The notes: generated by a model not told the origin, from the letters alone. A stretch of DNA of 64,000 bases from Paracoccaceae bacterium (GCA_028284605.1 JANQRL010000029.1:24574-88573), one strand, 5' to 3'; shown: positions 24,106 to 35,050, counted from the first letter of the stretch. A program made the numbers and translations.

Positions 24106-25404
24106 GTGATACAGAAATTGACAGCTCACCTAAGAGAAAACGCTGCGGTCTATGCAAGCATTGGCGTGATAACAACCATTGTTTTTATTGTGGTTGGCAG
24201 CCTAATTGCAATGAATACACGTTTGGCGAACGAGCGACGTGAGGCTGCGGAACTGCGACTGGAGCAGGCCGAGGTACAGCTCGGCGCGAGTCAGGAGGCA
24301 TTGGTGTCGGCTCAGGAGCAGCTTAGGGATGCACTCAGCAGCATCGGAAGCCTTGAGGCAAGACTGGCCGCATCAGACGCAAGAATAGAGACCCTCGAAG
24401 AGAGAGGACAAGCTTTACTTTCTCAAGTAGAACAAGCGCGAATGGAGTTGCAAGAACTGCGCGCGCGGAACTCGGAGCTCTCGCGAAGTTACAATGAGCG
24501 AGGCAGTGATTTGTGGCGACTTGAGCGCAGAAATGAAGACCTCACCGCAGAAGTTGGTCGACTCGAAGCACAATTGGTCGCATACATCAGCGCACTTGCT
24601 TCACAGATGTCGCCCTACCTTTTTGAAGATTTACCATTTCTCAACTCTGGTTTGCAAAACTTTGAGCTTTCAAGCTGGCCTATTACGATAGAAGGATGGC
24701 AAGTAGATGCAGCCTATATAATCAGGCGCAAAAACCACATTGGGGAGGAAGTATCTCAGTTTGATCTGCTGGGATTCGAAGAATACGAGTATACGTTGAA
24801 CAGCGGGTTTTATTGCAGCGCGGTCCCACAGCTGTGTTCAGAGTTGTGCGAACTCATGGGGGAAGCAGCTTCGAGCTTGCGAATGCAGCAAGCTTCGGAG
24901 TACGAACAAGTCATGCTTCGTATTGGCACCATGGAATTCGGATTGGAGTACGAACAATCACAGCTTGCTGAGCTTGCAACGATCTTCAGGCTGTTTAACA
25001 GTTACAGCGAGAATACCCATTTGTTTCTTCGCGGGTTCGCTGATGGACAAGATCGGCAATGGTCAAGAGTACTGTCTGATGAGTTTGCGCCAGACCGGAT
25101 TCAATATCTTGCGTTAGATGTCGATAGGTGCACTGGACCGTTTGAGAGCTGCATGCGCTTCGATGGCTCAGATTTTTCTGATATGCAGATTGGAGATACT
25201 TACTCTTCGATTGAACTACCGAATCTGCGGGCTTCTTATGTGGCTGAGAACGTTCGATCCGTTATTGAAAGTTGCGCTGATTTTCGCGGTCAGCCCGAAA
25301 TCTTCATTCTTGAAGGTGTAGATGATCGTCGTCTATCAGCGGGTACGGGTATGTCGTTTCGCTCGGTTCGAGGCGTTATCATTATCGGACAACCCATCTT
25401 GTGA
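24106..25404 (+). CDS. Single-pass membrane coiled-coil protein with OmpA-like C-terminus
   Basis: A 432-residue protein. One transmembrane helix (VYASIGVITTIVFIVVGSLI, about residues 15-34) is followed by a coiled coil of about 125 residues (ERREAAELRLEQAEVQLG..to about 165), rich in Glu, Leu, Arg and Gln heptads. The C-terminal part includes HLFLRGFADGQD and LPNLRASYVAENVRSVIE, similar to the strand and helix of OmpA-like peptidoglycan-binding domains, so the bulk is likely periplasmic. The whole is reminiscent of MotB-like stators. Cys pairs in the C-terminus (FYCSAVPQLCSELC, RCTGPFESC) may form disulphides. Function unknown. Confidence 0.65.
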   Translation: MIQKLTAHLRENAAVYASIGVITTIVFIVVGSLIAMNTRLANERREAAELRLEQAEVQLGASQEALVSAQEQLRDALSSIGSLEARLAASDARIETLEERGQALLSQVEQARMELQELRARNSELSRSYNERGSDLWRLERRNEDLTAEVGRLEAQLVAYISALASQMSPYLFEDLPFLNSGLQNFELSSWPITIEGWQVDAAYIIRRKNHIGEEVSQFDLLGFEEYEYTLNSGFYCSAVPQLCSELCELMGEAASSLRMQQASEYEQVMLRIGTMEFGLEYEQSQLAELATIFRLFNSYSENTHLFLRGFADGQDRQWSRVLSDEFAPDRIQYLALDVDRCTGPFESCMRFDGSDFSDMQIGDTYSSIELPNLRASYVAENVRSVIESCADFRGQPEIFILEGVDDRRLSAGTGMSFRSVRGVIIIGQPIL

Positions 25405-25408
25405 CGAT

Positions 25409-25642
25409 TTATGGCTTTGGTTTTTTGTCGTTTTTCTGAGTAGCTTGATCGCTATCGAAGTGGCGAGATGTGTCCAATAAACCTGCAGCATAGCCAACTG
25501 CGATAGATGGCAACGAGATTAGGAGTGCTACTGCGGCCGAGTTGAAATCTCCGCTTAGAACACCCCACGCCGCGCATGCGGTCGCAAGCGCCCAGGTCGC
25601 GCACAAGCCGCTTCGAAATTCATTTATTTCACTTCTGCTCAT
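25409..25642 (-). CDS. Small two-helix membrane protein, unknown function
   Basis: Seventy-seven residues from the ATG that gives MSRSEINEFRSGLCATWAL; a longer frame to 25711 exists but its extra N-terminus looks random. Two hydrophobic stretches (LCATWALATACAAWGVL and AAVALLISLPSIAVGYAAGLL) predict a hairpin in the inner membrane, with a charged tail ending DKKPKP. Its end lies 4 bp from the end of the coiled-coil gene, in convergent orientation. No family recognised. Confidence 0.5.
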   Translation of the reverse strand: MSRSEINEFRSGLCATWALATACAAWGVLSGDFNSAAVALLISLPSIAVGYAAGLLDTSRHFDSDQATQKNDKKPKP

Positions 25643-25864
25643 TTTCGGTTTTTCATCAATTGCAAAGGGGCATTTATGCCCTATCTGGCGCAAAAAATGC
25701 AATAGGCACATGTTCCTAATGTTGTGGAGAAACCAAGTGTGTATCTGAGAACTTCACTCGTTTGCCTTCTTTGCGCAGAACCTTTTTCTGAAAGGGCTCA
25801 ATTAGACTTCATGATCTGCTTGCCGAACTCAAAGCTCTGTAGATATGCATAAGCTGACGGATTC

Positions 25865-26488
25865 CTAAGGTGGAACAATGCCGCTATCTGAGACAAGGAG
25901 TTTCATTGCAACTAGGTGTCGAGAGAGAGTGCTACGGTTCGCACCGTGACGTCGAGCGGCCTCTGAAACAGTGATGTTTGTCTGCTGAATCAGTTGTTGC
26001 GCTGCCAGAACTGTTTCCACGTCAAGCACGGGTGGTCGTCCGAGGCGTTTTCCGCGTTTCTTGGCGGCTTCGAGGCCTGCGATGGTGTTTTCGGCGATGA
26101 TGTCGCGCTGGAACTCGGCGAAGGCGCTGAACAGGTGATAAACGAGCTTGCCGCCGGGGGTTGTGGTGTTGATGCCTTCGCTTAGGGAGCAGAAGTGAAT
26201 TTCTTCACGCTGAAACCACACAAGCAGGTCGGCAAGGTGCAGAACGGAACGGCCTAGCCGATCCAGCTTGAAAACGACGACAGTATCGCCGCTGCGCAGT
26301 TCTTTCAGCATCGCATCCAGCCCGGCGCGGCTCGCCTTCGTGCCTGAAATGCCGTGATCTTCGAAGATCGGATCGCAGCCGATGGCATTCAGGCCGTCCA
26401 ACTGCATCCTAAGTTTTTGGTCCTTGGTTGAGACGCGCGCATAGCCGATGCGCCGTCCTGTTGCTGCTATGTTTGGCCAGACATTCAT
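25865..26488 (-). CDS. Small serine recombinase (resolvase/invertase family)
   Basis: A 207-residue protein with the resolvase catalytic domain: GYARVSTKDQ (nucleophile Ser at about residue 20), DHGISGTKASRAGLDAMLKELRSGDTVVVFKLDRLGRS, and FSAFAEFQRDIIAENTIAGLEAAKKRGKRLGRP. The C-terminal HTH is TVSEAARRHGANRSTLSRHL. The start at MNVWPN (26488) is preferred to 26524. Such enzymes resolve cointegrates or invert DNA; here it could be a leftover of a Tn3-like or plasmid backbone, or an invertase. It is distinct from the large integrase at the right end. Confidence 0.9.
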   Translation of the reverse strand: MNVWPNIAATGRRIGYARVSTKDQKLRMQLDGLNAIGCDPIFEDHGISGTKASRAGLDAMLKELRSGDTVVVFKLDRLGRSVLHLADLLVWFQREEIHFCSLSEGINTTTPGGKLVYHLFSAFAEFQRDIIAENTIAGLEAAKKRGKRLGRPPVLDVETVLAAQQLIQQTNITVSEAARRHGANRSTLSRHLVAMKLLVSDSGIVPP

Positions 26489-26643
26489 GCCGCCCTCTGA
26501 TCGAAAAGGAACCTTTCTGACCAAGGCGGCTTTGACGCATCGGCATCGCTTACTTCAAAGTAAGATCGCCGATTTCCGTAGGGTTCCAGATAGTCGATGT
26601 TCATCAGCGCTTCAATCTGCTAAGTGCTCAAAATCCTTCGATT

Positions 26644-26988
26644 ATGATCACAAAGAAAGCTGCGCTCGCCAACGCCGCTGCGCTGTTCTTGGCGAGTTAT
26701 CCACATCAGATTTTGGCCCAAGCAACGACGGCCTCAGATGTCTTGGAATGGAGCGCAGAAAGTCAGGATTCGTTCTTTCAAACGTCGGTTATGATGATTG
26801 CAATTGTCGCGACACAAACGGGTGAGCATGGACACATCGCGGAATGCATAGACGGTTGGTATGGCGGCGGCGATGCCAGTCAGCCGCAGCGGTCAGAGCG
26901 CATTCGTGAGGTCTTTCGGACGCTGCCCGACTATCACCCGCAGGCCGTCATTCTTGCGGTGATTGAGGAGGCTTGCGGTGATTTCTAG
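26644..26988 (+). CDS. Small exported hypothetical protein
   Basis: A 114-residue protein with a signal peptide (MITKKAALANAAALFLASYPHQILAQA). A short mature domain follows: SVMMIAIVATQTGEHGHIAECIDGWYGG..ERIREVFRTLPDYHPQAVILAVIEEACGDF. Two Cys (in AECIDG and EEACGD) and the ending pattern TLPDYHPQA...A.I..AC recall the HdeA/Rap1a-like group of periplasmic proteins, but only weakly. It converges with the 250-residue gene at 26992. Function unknown. Confidence 0.55.
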   Translation: MITKKAALANAAALFLASYPHQILAQATTASDVLEWSAESQDSFFQTSVMMIAIVATQTGEHGHIAECIDGWYGGGDASQPQRSERIREVFRTLPDYHPQAVILAVIEEACGDF

Positions 26989-26991
26989 GAG

Positions 26992-27744
26992 CTAGAGTTC
27001 CGGCACCGAAAGCGAGACGCTTGCCGCGTTTTGCACCGAAGGGTCAGTTGGGCGTGCAAAAGAGCGCGTGTTTTCGGCGTCCAGCCGTTCTTCAAGGCCG
27101 CTGACGATGCTGTCCGCGCGCTCTTGCATCCCGCGTAACTCGTCGGCGGATGGCGGATCGTTCTCGTCTTCCAAACGTTCCTGCATATCACCAATGTCTA
27201 CCTGACCGATCTGGATATCGGTCAGGATGTCGCCGAGGCGGATGACCCGCTCGTTCAGTGCTGTGACTTCCTCAAATGTCGGTTCGTTGCCACGCCATAG
27301 GACGCTTGCGGCGTCTTCATCCGCCACGCGAGAGCCATTCAGGAAAAACACATCGCCGTTCTGATTCCGGAAGACATGACGGCCATCAGGCAACTGCGCT
27401 GCGCCTTGGAGAGCGGCGTCCAAGTCGGCTTGCGCGGCCTCCAGTGCTTCCTGAGCAACATGGGCCAACTCGTCTAGTCGGGTCTGTGCGCCGAGCAGGG
27501 CTTGCCCTGTTTCCTGATGCAGGGCGGCATAGGCCGGATCGTTTTGGAGAAGGAACTCCAATGTTGCGAGGGCGTGTTGCGTGGCGCGCTCTTTTTCTTC
27601 GCGCTGGATCGTAGGGCTGTCTTTAACGAAACCGCCCGTCAGTACTGACCCATTGTCTACTGAAGCCAAATAGGCCAGCCGCCGTGTCAATTCTTCGCCC
27701 GGTACGGCGCTCAATTGGAATTCGTTTTTGGCACTTCCAGTCAT
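26992..27744 (-). CDS. Hypothetical helical protein of the mobile element
   Basis: A 250-residue acidic, mostly helical protein (TQHALATLEFLLQNDPAYAAL, QEALEAAQADLDAALQGAAQ). A central beta-like motif, PDGRHVFRNQNGDVFFLNGSRV (about 118-139), is followed by more helices and a Ser/Pro-rich tail. No signal peptide or membrane segment. I do not recognise the family. The motif around FRNQNGDVFFLNG suggests a small repeat or ligand-binding hairpin. It is cargo or mobilization-related by position only. Confidence 0.6.
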   Translation of the reverse strand: MTGSAKNEFQLSAVPGEELTRRLAYLASVDNGSVLTGGFVKDSPTIQREEKERATQHALATLEFLLQNDPAYAALHQETGQALLGAQTRLDELAHVAQEALEAAQADLDAALQGAAQLPDGRHVFRNQNGDVFFLNGSRVADEDAASVLWRGNEPTFEEVTALNERVIRLGDILTDIQIGQVDIGDMQERLEDENDPPSADELRGMQERADSIVSGLEERLDAENTRSFARPTDPSVQNAASVSLSVPEL

Positions 27745-27832
27745 CTACCCTCATGAAAAGACGTTTCTTTCCATTATACATCAGTTTGATGGTTGATTGC
27801 GAATTTCGCTGTGATTGGCTCGCAGCAAAAAT

Positions 27833-28171
27833 TCAACCGGACTCTCGAATTGCCGCCAGCCTTGGCTCAACCTTTGACTTCAGCAACTCGACGAGGGCGG
27901 GTTCGCCGCGTTCATATTCATCAGGGATATGCAGCGTGACGATCCGGTCGTCGGTGGGGCGCTGCTTGTACTTCTTTCTGATCCGCTCGCGGTGATGGGG
28001 TTCCATGGGGAATATGAGACCCGCACTGGCGACAAGCTCTTTTGTCAGGGGCCTTGGGGCATCGGCTGCGGTTCCCGCCGACACCACATCAAACCCGCCG
28101 AATCCCTTGAACAGGTCTTCGGCGGTCGGGCTTCGCAGCTTATTGGCGGTGCAGACAAACAGAACACGCAT
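27833..28171 (-). CDS. Low-molecular-weight tyrosine phosphatase-like protein
   Basis: A 112-residue protein starting MRVLFVCTANKLRSPTAEDLF. The CX5R phosphate-binding loop is CTANKLRS at residues 7-14. HCVSAGT-like VVSAGTAADAPRPLTKELVASAGLIFPMEPHHRERIRKKY follows, then DDRIVTLHIPDEYERGEPALVELL. It is shorter than classical LMW-PTPs (about 150), and the catalytic Asp of the DP motif is replaced by the HIPDEYERG segment. This short form is common on islands; its substrate is unknown. ATG 28171 is chosen because residues upstream in the frame lack family likeness. Confidence 0.8.
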   Translation of the reverse strand: MRVLFVCTANKLRSPTAEDLFKGFGGFDVVSAGTAADAPRPLTKELVASAGLIFPMEPHHRERIRKKYKQRPTDDRIVTLHIPDEYERGEPALVELLKSKVEPRLAAIRESG

Positions 28172-28442
28172 GTCTTCCTTTATCAGGTTCTTAGTCAGAT
28201 CGGAATCCCTTGCGGCATGTGGTATAAAGCTTTGTTTATAATGCCTTTTCGGAACTTTTCCTTGAGTTTTTGTAGCGCGAATAGCTATATGATCTTTGCT
28301 GAAGTCACGGACGAAGTTGGAGCGCCATCCAGCTTCTAGCAACGATAAGACGTGATTTCCCCATGGAGGCGACCCGCCGCTGGCCGTTTGAAGAGGTCAG
28401 GACACGGTAAGGGTTTGTCGGTCGCCACATGAGGAACAGCAA
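28172..28442. promoter_or_regulatory. Divergent intergenic region before the coupling-protein gene
   Basis: 270 bp between the phosphatase-like gene (minus) and traG (plus). AT-rich segments around 28240-28310 (TTTTTGTAGCGCGAATAGCTATATGATC) can hold promoters for both directions. No gene is seen. It is another candidate location for an oriT. Confidence 0.35.
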
Positions 28443-30119
28443 ATGCTTCCAAATAAACACCTGAAGCGAGGATCGCCCGCAGCAACTTTGCTGGTCGGTG
28501 TGTCCATGATTGCGCTTGCTTCCGCCGCGCCCGAACTTGCGGGTATTCAACCGGACGCGGGCACAAAGTTCTATCTGGGTGTGTTCAAAGGCTTCGGCGC
28601 TTTGTGTGTCTTTGGTGGCGTGGCGGGTTTCTATAAGAGCTTCCTTCAAAAGGACAAGCGCAAGGCGGCAGAGCAAAGCTCCGGCATCTATGGCGATGCG
28701 TCATTCGCAAGCCTGGAGGAGTGCGAAGCCGCCGGGCTGACCGATGCGAACGGCCTGTATCTGGGCCTGCTCGACGGTGAGCCGCTGTTCCATCGCGGCA
28801 AAGCGCATCTGTTGACGGTGGCGCCCGCCCGTCAGGGCAAGGGCATCGGCGTCGTGATCCCGAACCTGCTGCACTATGCGGGATCGGTGATCGTGACCGA
28901 TCCCAAAGGTGAGCTTGCCGCCGTTACAGCCACACACAGAAAAGACCGCTTCGGCCAGAAGGTCGTGGTTTTCAACCCGTGGGGCCTGCACGGGCTGCCG
29001 CAGGACCGGATCAATCCGTTGCAGGACGTGCTGCGGCTGGCGGGTGATCCGCAGCTTCAGCGTGGCCTGACCGATGAGGTCAAAGCCGTTGCGTTGCAAT
29101 TGCTGGCTGAGCCGGATGATCCGCGCAACCGCTATTTCCGGGACGGGTCTCGTGCCATCCTGCGGGCGGTCCTGCTCTATCTTGCATTGTGTGCGCCCAA
29201 ACGCTGCACCCTGCCGGAAATGTGGCGGGTGATTGCGAACCCGTTGCGCCTGGCGCGCGCGGTTGAAGCCATGTGCAAGTCCGATGCTCTTGGCGGCCTT
29301 CTGGCCGATCTGGGCGACGATCTGGCAATGCAGATGGCAGGTAATGCCGACCAGTTCGGAGACTTCCGGGCTGGGGCCGTTCAGGCACTCGATATCTTTG
29401 AACCAGGCGGTTATCTCGCTGATGCCGTCAGCGGATCGGATGTCGATCTGGCCGAGGTCAAAGGCGGAAGCGTGAGCGTCTATCTTGCCTTCCCGCAAGA
29501 GCGGATCACGACGCACGGTTCAGCGTTGGGTTTGATCGTCAATCAGGCGATCACAGGCGTTACCCGGTCCAAGGATGAAGGCGAAACGCTGTTCATGCTG
29601 GATGAGTTCGCCAATCTTGGGCGGCTGTCCGGTCTGGCGCAGAGCTTGACGGCGCTGCCGGGCCTTGGGGTGCGCGTGTGGATGCAGGTGCAGGAACTCG
29701 CGGAATTAAAGCGCGTCTACGGGCCTGAGACCACGCAAACCATCCTGTCGCAATCCGAGGTGAAACAGTTCTTCGCCGTCGGCACCGACGATGTGGCGCA
29801 AATGCTCTCAAAGGCACTGGGCCAGAAGACGGTGAAGACGACGAGCCACAATCTCGGACGCTTCGACGACGATGAGATCGGCGAAAGCCTGTCCGAGACC
29901 GGGCAACCGCTTATGCGTCCCGAAGACATCCGGCTGATGGGCCGTGACGAGCAATTGCTGTTCGTGGCGGGCGTGCCGCCGATCTTCGCCCGGCGCATCC
30001 CGTTCTGGTTTGCCAAGCCTTGGGGCGGATGGGCCGAACCGAACCCCGTTGAAGGGGCTTACCCGAAGGTCAGTGCGGAATTCACGCTGAGCTACGGCCT
30101 CAGCGAAAACGAGGAGTGA
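28443..30119 (+). CDS. traG: Type IV coupling protein, VirD4/TraG family
   Basis: A 558-residue conjugation ATPase that links the relaxosome to a secretion channel. Two N-terminal hydrophobic segments (about 13-30 and 45-66) anchor it. The nucleotide-binding motif VAPARQGKGIGVVIPNLL (about 128-146) is the TraG form of Walker A, followed by VIVTDPKGELAAVTA. Walker B is ETLFMLDEFANLGRL at about 380-394, followed by SLTALPGLGVRVWMQVQELAEL. No VirB genes are present, so the element must use another transfer apparatus. Two small genes follow closely. Confidence 0.93.
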   Translation: MLPNKHLKRGSPAATLLVGVSMIALASAAPELAGIQPDAGTKFYLGVFKGFGALCVFGGVAGFYKSFLQKDKRKAAEQSSGIYGDASFASLEECEAAGLTDANGLYLGLLDGEPLFHRGKAHLLTVAPARQGKGIGVVIPNLLHYAGSVIVTDPKGELAAVTATHRKDRFGQKVVVFNPWGLHGLPQDRINPLQDVLRLAGDPQLQRGLTDEVKAVALQLLAEPDDPRNRYFRDGSRAILRAVLLYLALCAPKRCTLPEMWRVIANPLRLARAVEAMCKSDALGGLLADLGDDLAMQMAGNADQFGDFRAGAVQALDIFEPGGYLADAVSGSDVDLAEVKGGSVSVYLAFPQERITTHGSALGLIVNQAITGVTRSKDEGETLFMLDEFANLGRLSGLAQSLTALPGLGVRVWMQVQELAELKRVYGPETTQTILSQSEVKQFFAVGTDDVAQMLSKALGQKTVKTTSHNLGRFDDDEIGESLSETGQPLMRPEDIRLMGRDEQLLFVAGVPPIFARRIPFWFAKPWGGWAEPNPVEGAYPKVSAEFTLSYGLSENEE

Positions 30120-30126
30120 GAAAGTC

Positions 30127-30489
30127 ATGAAAAAGCTTCAGGTCAAAGTGAAAGACGCCAAGAGCCAACGCAAACGCGAAAGCCGCGCAACAAGGGTATT
30201 GGCGGCGACCAAGGCGCGTTTGCGTGCCGTCATCCTGCGCCCGCGCCTGGTGATCGCCGCTGGTCTGGTTGGCTTTGTTGCGTTTGTCGGCACCCCGCAT
30301 CTGGGCTGGGACTATCGGTGTGCCCACCAGATGACAGGCATGGGCACCTGCCGCGCTGCGGCCTGGTGCGCCTATTACGGTGTTCAGGGCCGCCGGATCG
30401 ACAGACCCGCCTCCGGTGAAACCTGCGATCTGGTGAAGTTCCTGCCCCCCGATTTGGGAATGCTCTGGGAGATGATCGATGGCGAATAA
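30127..30489 (+). CDS. Small membrane protein of the mobilization operon
   Basis: A 120-residue protein with a highly basic N-terminus (KVKDAKSQRKRESRATR), one transmembrane segment (LVIAAGLVGFVAFVGTPHL, about 42-60) and a Cys-rich external part. Cys residues occur in YRCAHQMTGMGTCRAAAWCAYYGVQGRR and GETCDLVKF. It follows traG by 7 bp and overlaps the next gene by 11 bp, so it belongs to the transfer operon. I know similar small proteins next to TraG in mobile elements but no assigned function. Confidence 0.7.
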   Translation: MKKLQVKVKDAKSQRKRESRATRVLAATKARLRAVILRPRLVIAAGLVGFVAFVGTPHLGWDYRCAHQMTGMGTCRAAAWCAYYGVQGRRIDRPASGETCDLVKFLPPDLGMLWEMIDGE

Positions 30490-30751
30490 GCTCTACACCA
30501 TCCGACTAAGTGATGAGCAGAGCGACCGTTTGGAGAAGGTGGCGCGCGCATGCGACTACACCGATCTGTCGGATTGCGTCATCGACCTGTTCTTTTATGC
30601 GCTGAAAGAACACGAGATGAGAGTTCATGCGGACGCCTATCGACAGTTGCAGTTCGAAGTGGCCGAGTTGTTTGATCCCCCTGTCAACTGGCACAGGAAA
30701 GATCAGCGTCCTGGGCCGGACGACATCTACGATGACGATATCCCATTCTGA
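30479..30751 (+). CDS. Small ribbon-helix-helix-like protein
   Basis: A 90-residue protein whose start, KLYTIRLSDEQSDRLEKVARACDYTDLSDCVIDLFFYALKE, fits a ribbon-helix-helix DNA-binding fold (beta strand TIRL, two helices, residues 4-45). An acidic tail ends DDIYDDDIPF. It overlaps the preceding gene by 11 bp. It might regulate the transfer operon or assist the relaxosome; this is inference. Confidence 0.65.
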   Translation: MANKLYTIRLSDEQSDRLEKVARACDYTDLSDCVIDLFFYALKEHEMRVHADAYRQLQFEVAELFDPPVNWHRKDQRPGPDDIYDDDIPF

Positions 30752-30809
30752 CCCGCCAAATTTGCGCCAGAACAACCTAAAGTGGTATTATGAAAATAGG
30801 AGATACACT

Positions 30810-31136
30810 ATGAGTAACAATGATTTACCGACAGATCGGCCTGATCTGAGCGCACGGCTCAATGCGCCACCAAGATCGACACTCACCGTCGATGTGGCGA
30901 AGTATGAGGCCTTTCTTGAAGACACCAACATGACCGACGCGCAGAAGGAAGAATTCCTGCAAGCGCTGTGGTCGGTCATCGTCAGTTTTGTTGAACTGGG
31001 CTTCGGCGTTCACCCGCTGCAAGAAGTCTGTGGACAAAATGCAGAAACCCATGCTGAGCGCGCCAAAGACGGCTTCAATGGGGTAAACTCGGAGACGTTC
31101 ATAGCAACAGAAGAACCGGAGGAGTGCATCCCCTAA
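30810..31136 (+). CDS. Conserved-looking small protein directly upstream of the integrase
   Basis: A 108-residue protein starting MSNNDLPTDRPDLSARLNAPP. SLTVDVAKYEAFLEDTNMTDAQKEEFLQALWSVIVSFVELGFGVHPLQEVCGQ is the well-structured middle, followed by an acidic tail. TAGGAGA 6 bp before the ATG supports the start, and the longer frame is rejected. It precedes the serine integrase by 18 bp, the usual place for a partner. A role as recombination directionality factor is possible but unproven. Confidence 0.7.
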   Translation: MSNNDLPTDRPDLSARLNAPPRSTLTVDVAKYEAFLEDTNMTDAQKEEFLQALWSVIVSFVELGFGVHPLQEVCGQNAETHAERAKDGFNGVNSETFIATEEPEECIP

Positions 31137-31154
31137 GCTGGGAGTAGAGATAAG

Positions 31155-32804
<1,650 letters not shown>

Positions 32805-32855
32805 CCGCGCAAGCCCCGACTGGACGCTTTTTGGCGAACCGGCTATGGGTCCAGC

Positions 32856-33023
32856 ATGGTGCAGAAGTCGGGCCAGAAGCGGGCCGCCAAGGCAGGGGGC
32901 GGGAGCCGGGAGGACCGGCTGAAAGCGGCGCTCAAGGCCAATATGGCGCGGCGCAAGGCCCAGGCCCGGGCGCGGCAGAACGATGGCCCCACGCAGGGGC
33001 CGCACAGAGCAGAAAAAGACTAG
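32856..33023 (+). CDS. Small basic protein upstream of murA
   Basis: Fifty-five residues, MVQKSGQKRAAKAGGGSRED... then RLKAALKANMARRKAQARAR and a polar end. It is very rich in Lys, Arg and Ala with no hydrophobic core, so it is likely unstructured or nucleic-acid binding. The stop is 3 bp before the murA ATG, as in an operon. I recall similar short basic proteins before murA in Rhodobacterales, without known function. Confidence 0.6.
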   Translation: MVQKSGQKRAAKAGGGSREDRLKAALKANMARRKAQARARQNDGPTQGPHRAEKD

Positions 33024-33026
33024 GCC

Positions 33027-34295
33027 ATGGATTCCATCATCGTCACCGGCGGACAGCCGCTTCAGGGGCAGATCGCCATCGCCGGGGCGAAGAACGCGGC
33101 GCTCGCGCTGATGCCGGCCACGCTTCTGAGCGAGGAGCCCCTGACGCTGACCAACACGCCGCGGCTCAGCGATATCCGCACCATGTCGCTCCTGCTGCAA
33201 TCCCTCGGCGTCGAGGTAACGAGCCTGCGCGACGGGAAGGTCGTGGCACTCTCCTCTCACAACCTCACGAGCACCACGGCGGATTACGAGATCGTGCGCA
33301 AGATGCGCGCCTCGAACCTCGTGCTGGGCCCGCTTCTGGCACGCTGCGGCGAGGCCGTGGTCTCGCTGCCTGGGGGCTGCGCCATCGGGGCGCGGCCGAT
33401 GGACATCCATATCTCGGCGCTGGAAGCCCTGGGGGCGGAGGTCGAGCTCAGGGACGGATACCTTCACGCCACCGCGCCGGGCGGGCTGACCGGGGCCAAG
33501 GTGCATCTGAGTTTCCCCTCGGTCGGGGCGACGGAGAACCTGCTGATGGCCGCGACGCTCGCCAAGGGCACGACCCGGATCGAGAACGCGGCGAAGGAAC
33601 CCGAAATCGTCGATCTCGCCACCTGCCTTCAGGCGATGGGCGCGCGGATCGCCGGGGCCGGGACCGGGACCGTCGAGGTGGAGGGGGTTGACCGGCTTCA
33701 TGCCGCCACGCACCGGGTCGTGCCGGACCGGATCGAGCTTGGCACCTATATGCTGGCGCCGGTCATTGCCGGGGGCGAGGTCGAGTGCCTGGGCGGTCGT
33801 CTCGACCTGGTCTCGGCCTTCGTGGAGCGGCTCCATGCCGCCGGGATCGAGGTCGCCGAGACCGCCGATGGCATCCGCGTCACGAACGGCGGCGAGCGGC
33901 ACAAGGCGGTGGATGTGGCGACGGCGCCGTTTCCAGGCTTTCCGACCGACCTTCAGGCACAGATGATGGCGATGCTGGCCACCGCCCATGGCACCTCGGT
34001 TTTGGAGGAGAAGATCTTCGAGAACCGTTTCATGCACGCGCCGGAACTGATGCGGATGGGGGCGGAGATCGAGGTCCATGGCGGGGTGGCGACGGTGACC
34101 GGGGTCGAGCGGCTGCGCGGGGCGCCGGTGATGGCCACCGACCTGCGGGCCTCGGTCTCGCTGATCCTTGCCGGGCTCGCGGCGGAGGGGGAGACGCGGG
34201 TGAACCGGGTCTACCATCTCGACCGCGGCTACGAACATGTCGAGGAGAAGCTCGGCGCCGTGGGGGCGCGGATCGAGCGGGTGCCCGGTGACTGA
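33027..34295 (+). CDS. murA: UDP-N-acetylglucosamine 1-carboxyvinyltransferase
   Basis: A 422-residue cytosolic enzyme that transfers enolpyruvyl from PEP to UDP-GlcNAc, the first committed step of peptidoglycan synthesis. The N-terminus [26 protein letters not shown] holds the Lys-Asn pair. The catalytic Cys loop [14 protein letters not shown] is at about residues 113-126, the fosfomycin target. [16 protein letters not shown] closes the C-terminus. Length is standard. It starts an apparent operon running to the hisD region. Confidence 0.96.
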   Translation: MDSIIVTGGQPLQGQIAIAGAKNAALALMPATLLSEEPLTLTNTPRLSDIRTMSLLLQSLGVEVTSLRDGKVVALSSHNLTSTTADYEIVRKMRASNLVLGPLLARCGEAVVSLPGGCAIGARPMDIHISALEALGAEVELRDGYLHATAPGGLTGAKVHLSFPSVGATENLLMAATLAKGTTRIENAAKEPEIVDLATCLQAMGARIAGAGTGTVEVEGVDRLHAATHRVVPDRIELGTYMLAPVIAGGEVECLGGRLDLVSAFVERLHAAGIEVAETADGIRVTNGGERHKAVDVATAPFPGFPTDLQAQMMAMLATAHGTSVLEEKIFENRFMHAPELMRMGAEIEVHGGVATVTGVERLRGAPVMATDLRASVSLILAGLAAEGETRVNRVYHLDRGYEHVEEKLGAVGARIERVPGD

Positions 34296-34767
34296 GGACG
34301 CCACCTTCGAGGAGGGCGGCGAGGCGCCGCTCCGGCTCCGCGCGCTCGACGAGGAGGACCTGCGGGTACTCTCCTCGCTGGTGCAGGATGCGGTGTTTCC
34401 GGCCACGGAAATGCGCTGGGACCGGAAGGCGCGGCGCTTTGCGCTGCTGATCAATCGGTTCCGCTGGGAGGATGCGTCCCGGGCCGCGGCGCGGCGGCGG
34501 GATTACGAGCGGGTCCAGTCGGTGCTCGTGATCGAGGATGCGATGAAAGTCCGCTCCCAGGGCGTGGACCGAAGCGACGCCGACCTCGTGCTGTCGCTTC
34601 TGTCCGTGGGGTTCGATGCGGACGGGGACGGGGCCGGCACGGTGTCGCTGACGCTGGCCGGCGACGGGGCAGTGGAAGTGGCGGTCGAGAGCCTCGAAGT
34701 GCTGCTGCGCGATGTGACCCGGCCCTATGCGGCGCCGTCGGGCCAGGCGCCGGACCATCCCGACTGA
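34288..34767 (+). CDS. DUF2948 family protein
   Basis: A 159-residue protein from GTG 34288, overlapping the murA stop by 8 bp; GTG 34281 is an alternative. The [48 protein letters not shown] stretch (about 15-62) is the family signature. [32 protein letters not shown] follows. Function is unknown; DUF2948 genes sit between murA and hisD in many Rhodobacteraceae, which matches here. Confidence 0.85.
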   Translation: MTEDATFEEGGEAPLRLRALDEEDLRVLSSLVQDAVFPATEMRWDRKARRFALLINRFRWEDASRAAARRRDYERVQSVLVIEDAMKVRSQGVDRSDADLVLSLLSVGFDADGDGAGTVSLTLAGDGAVEVAVESLEVLLRDVTRPYAAPSGQAPDHPD

Positions 34768-35050
34768 GGCGGAATCTGATCCAGATGTGCGCTTCCGCGC
34801 GCTCTTTTTTCGCCAACGGAACCGTGACGCCCCCAATCTGACGGCGCGGCGGCGGGACCGGCGGCTTTGTGAGTATTTTGGGCCAAATGAAGGGGCATGT
34901 TCGTGCCTTGCCCCCGATGTCCGGATATCAGGGCGGGTCCGGGACCCCGGTCGGCGCGACATCCGGCGCACCGATACTCGGCACTGGCCCATCGTATTGA
35001 GCCCGGGCGCGGGCCGCGATACCACGGGCGCCGATCACGCCGGAGCGCCG

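Noticed and set aside
23856..24242. 128-codon plus frame with a Cys-rich end upstream of the membrane coiled-coil gene
   Set aside because: Overlaps the certain start of the next gene in another frame, has no ribosome site, and spans the inverted repeat.
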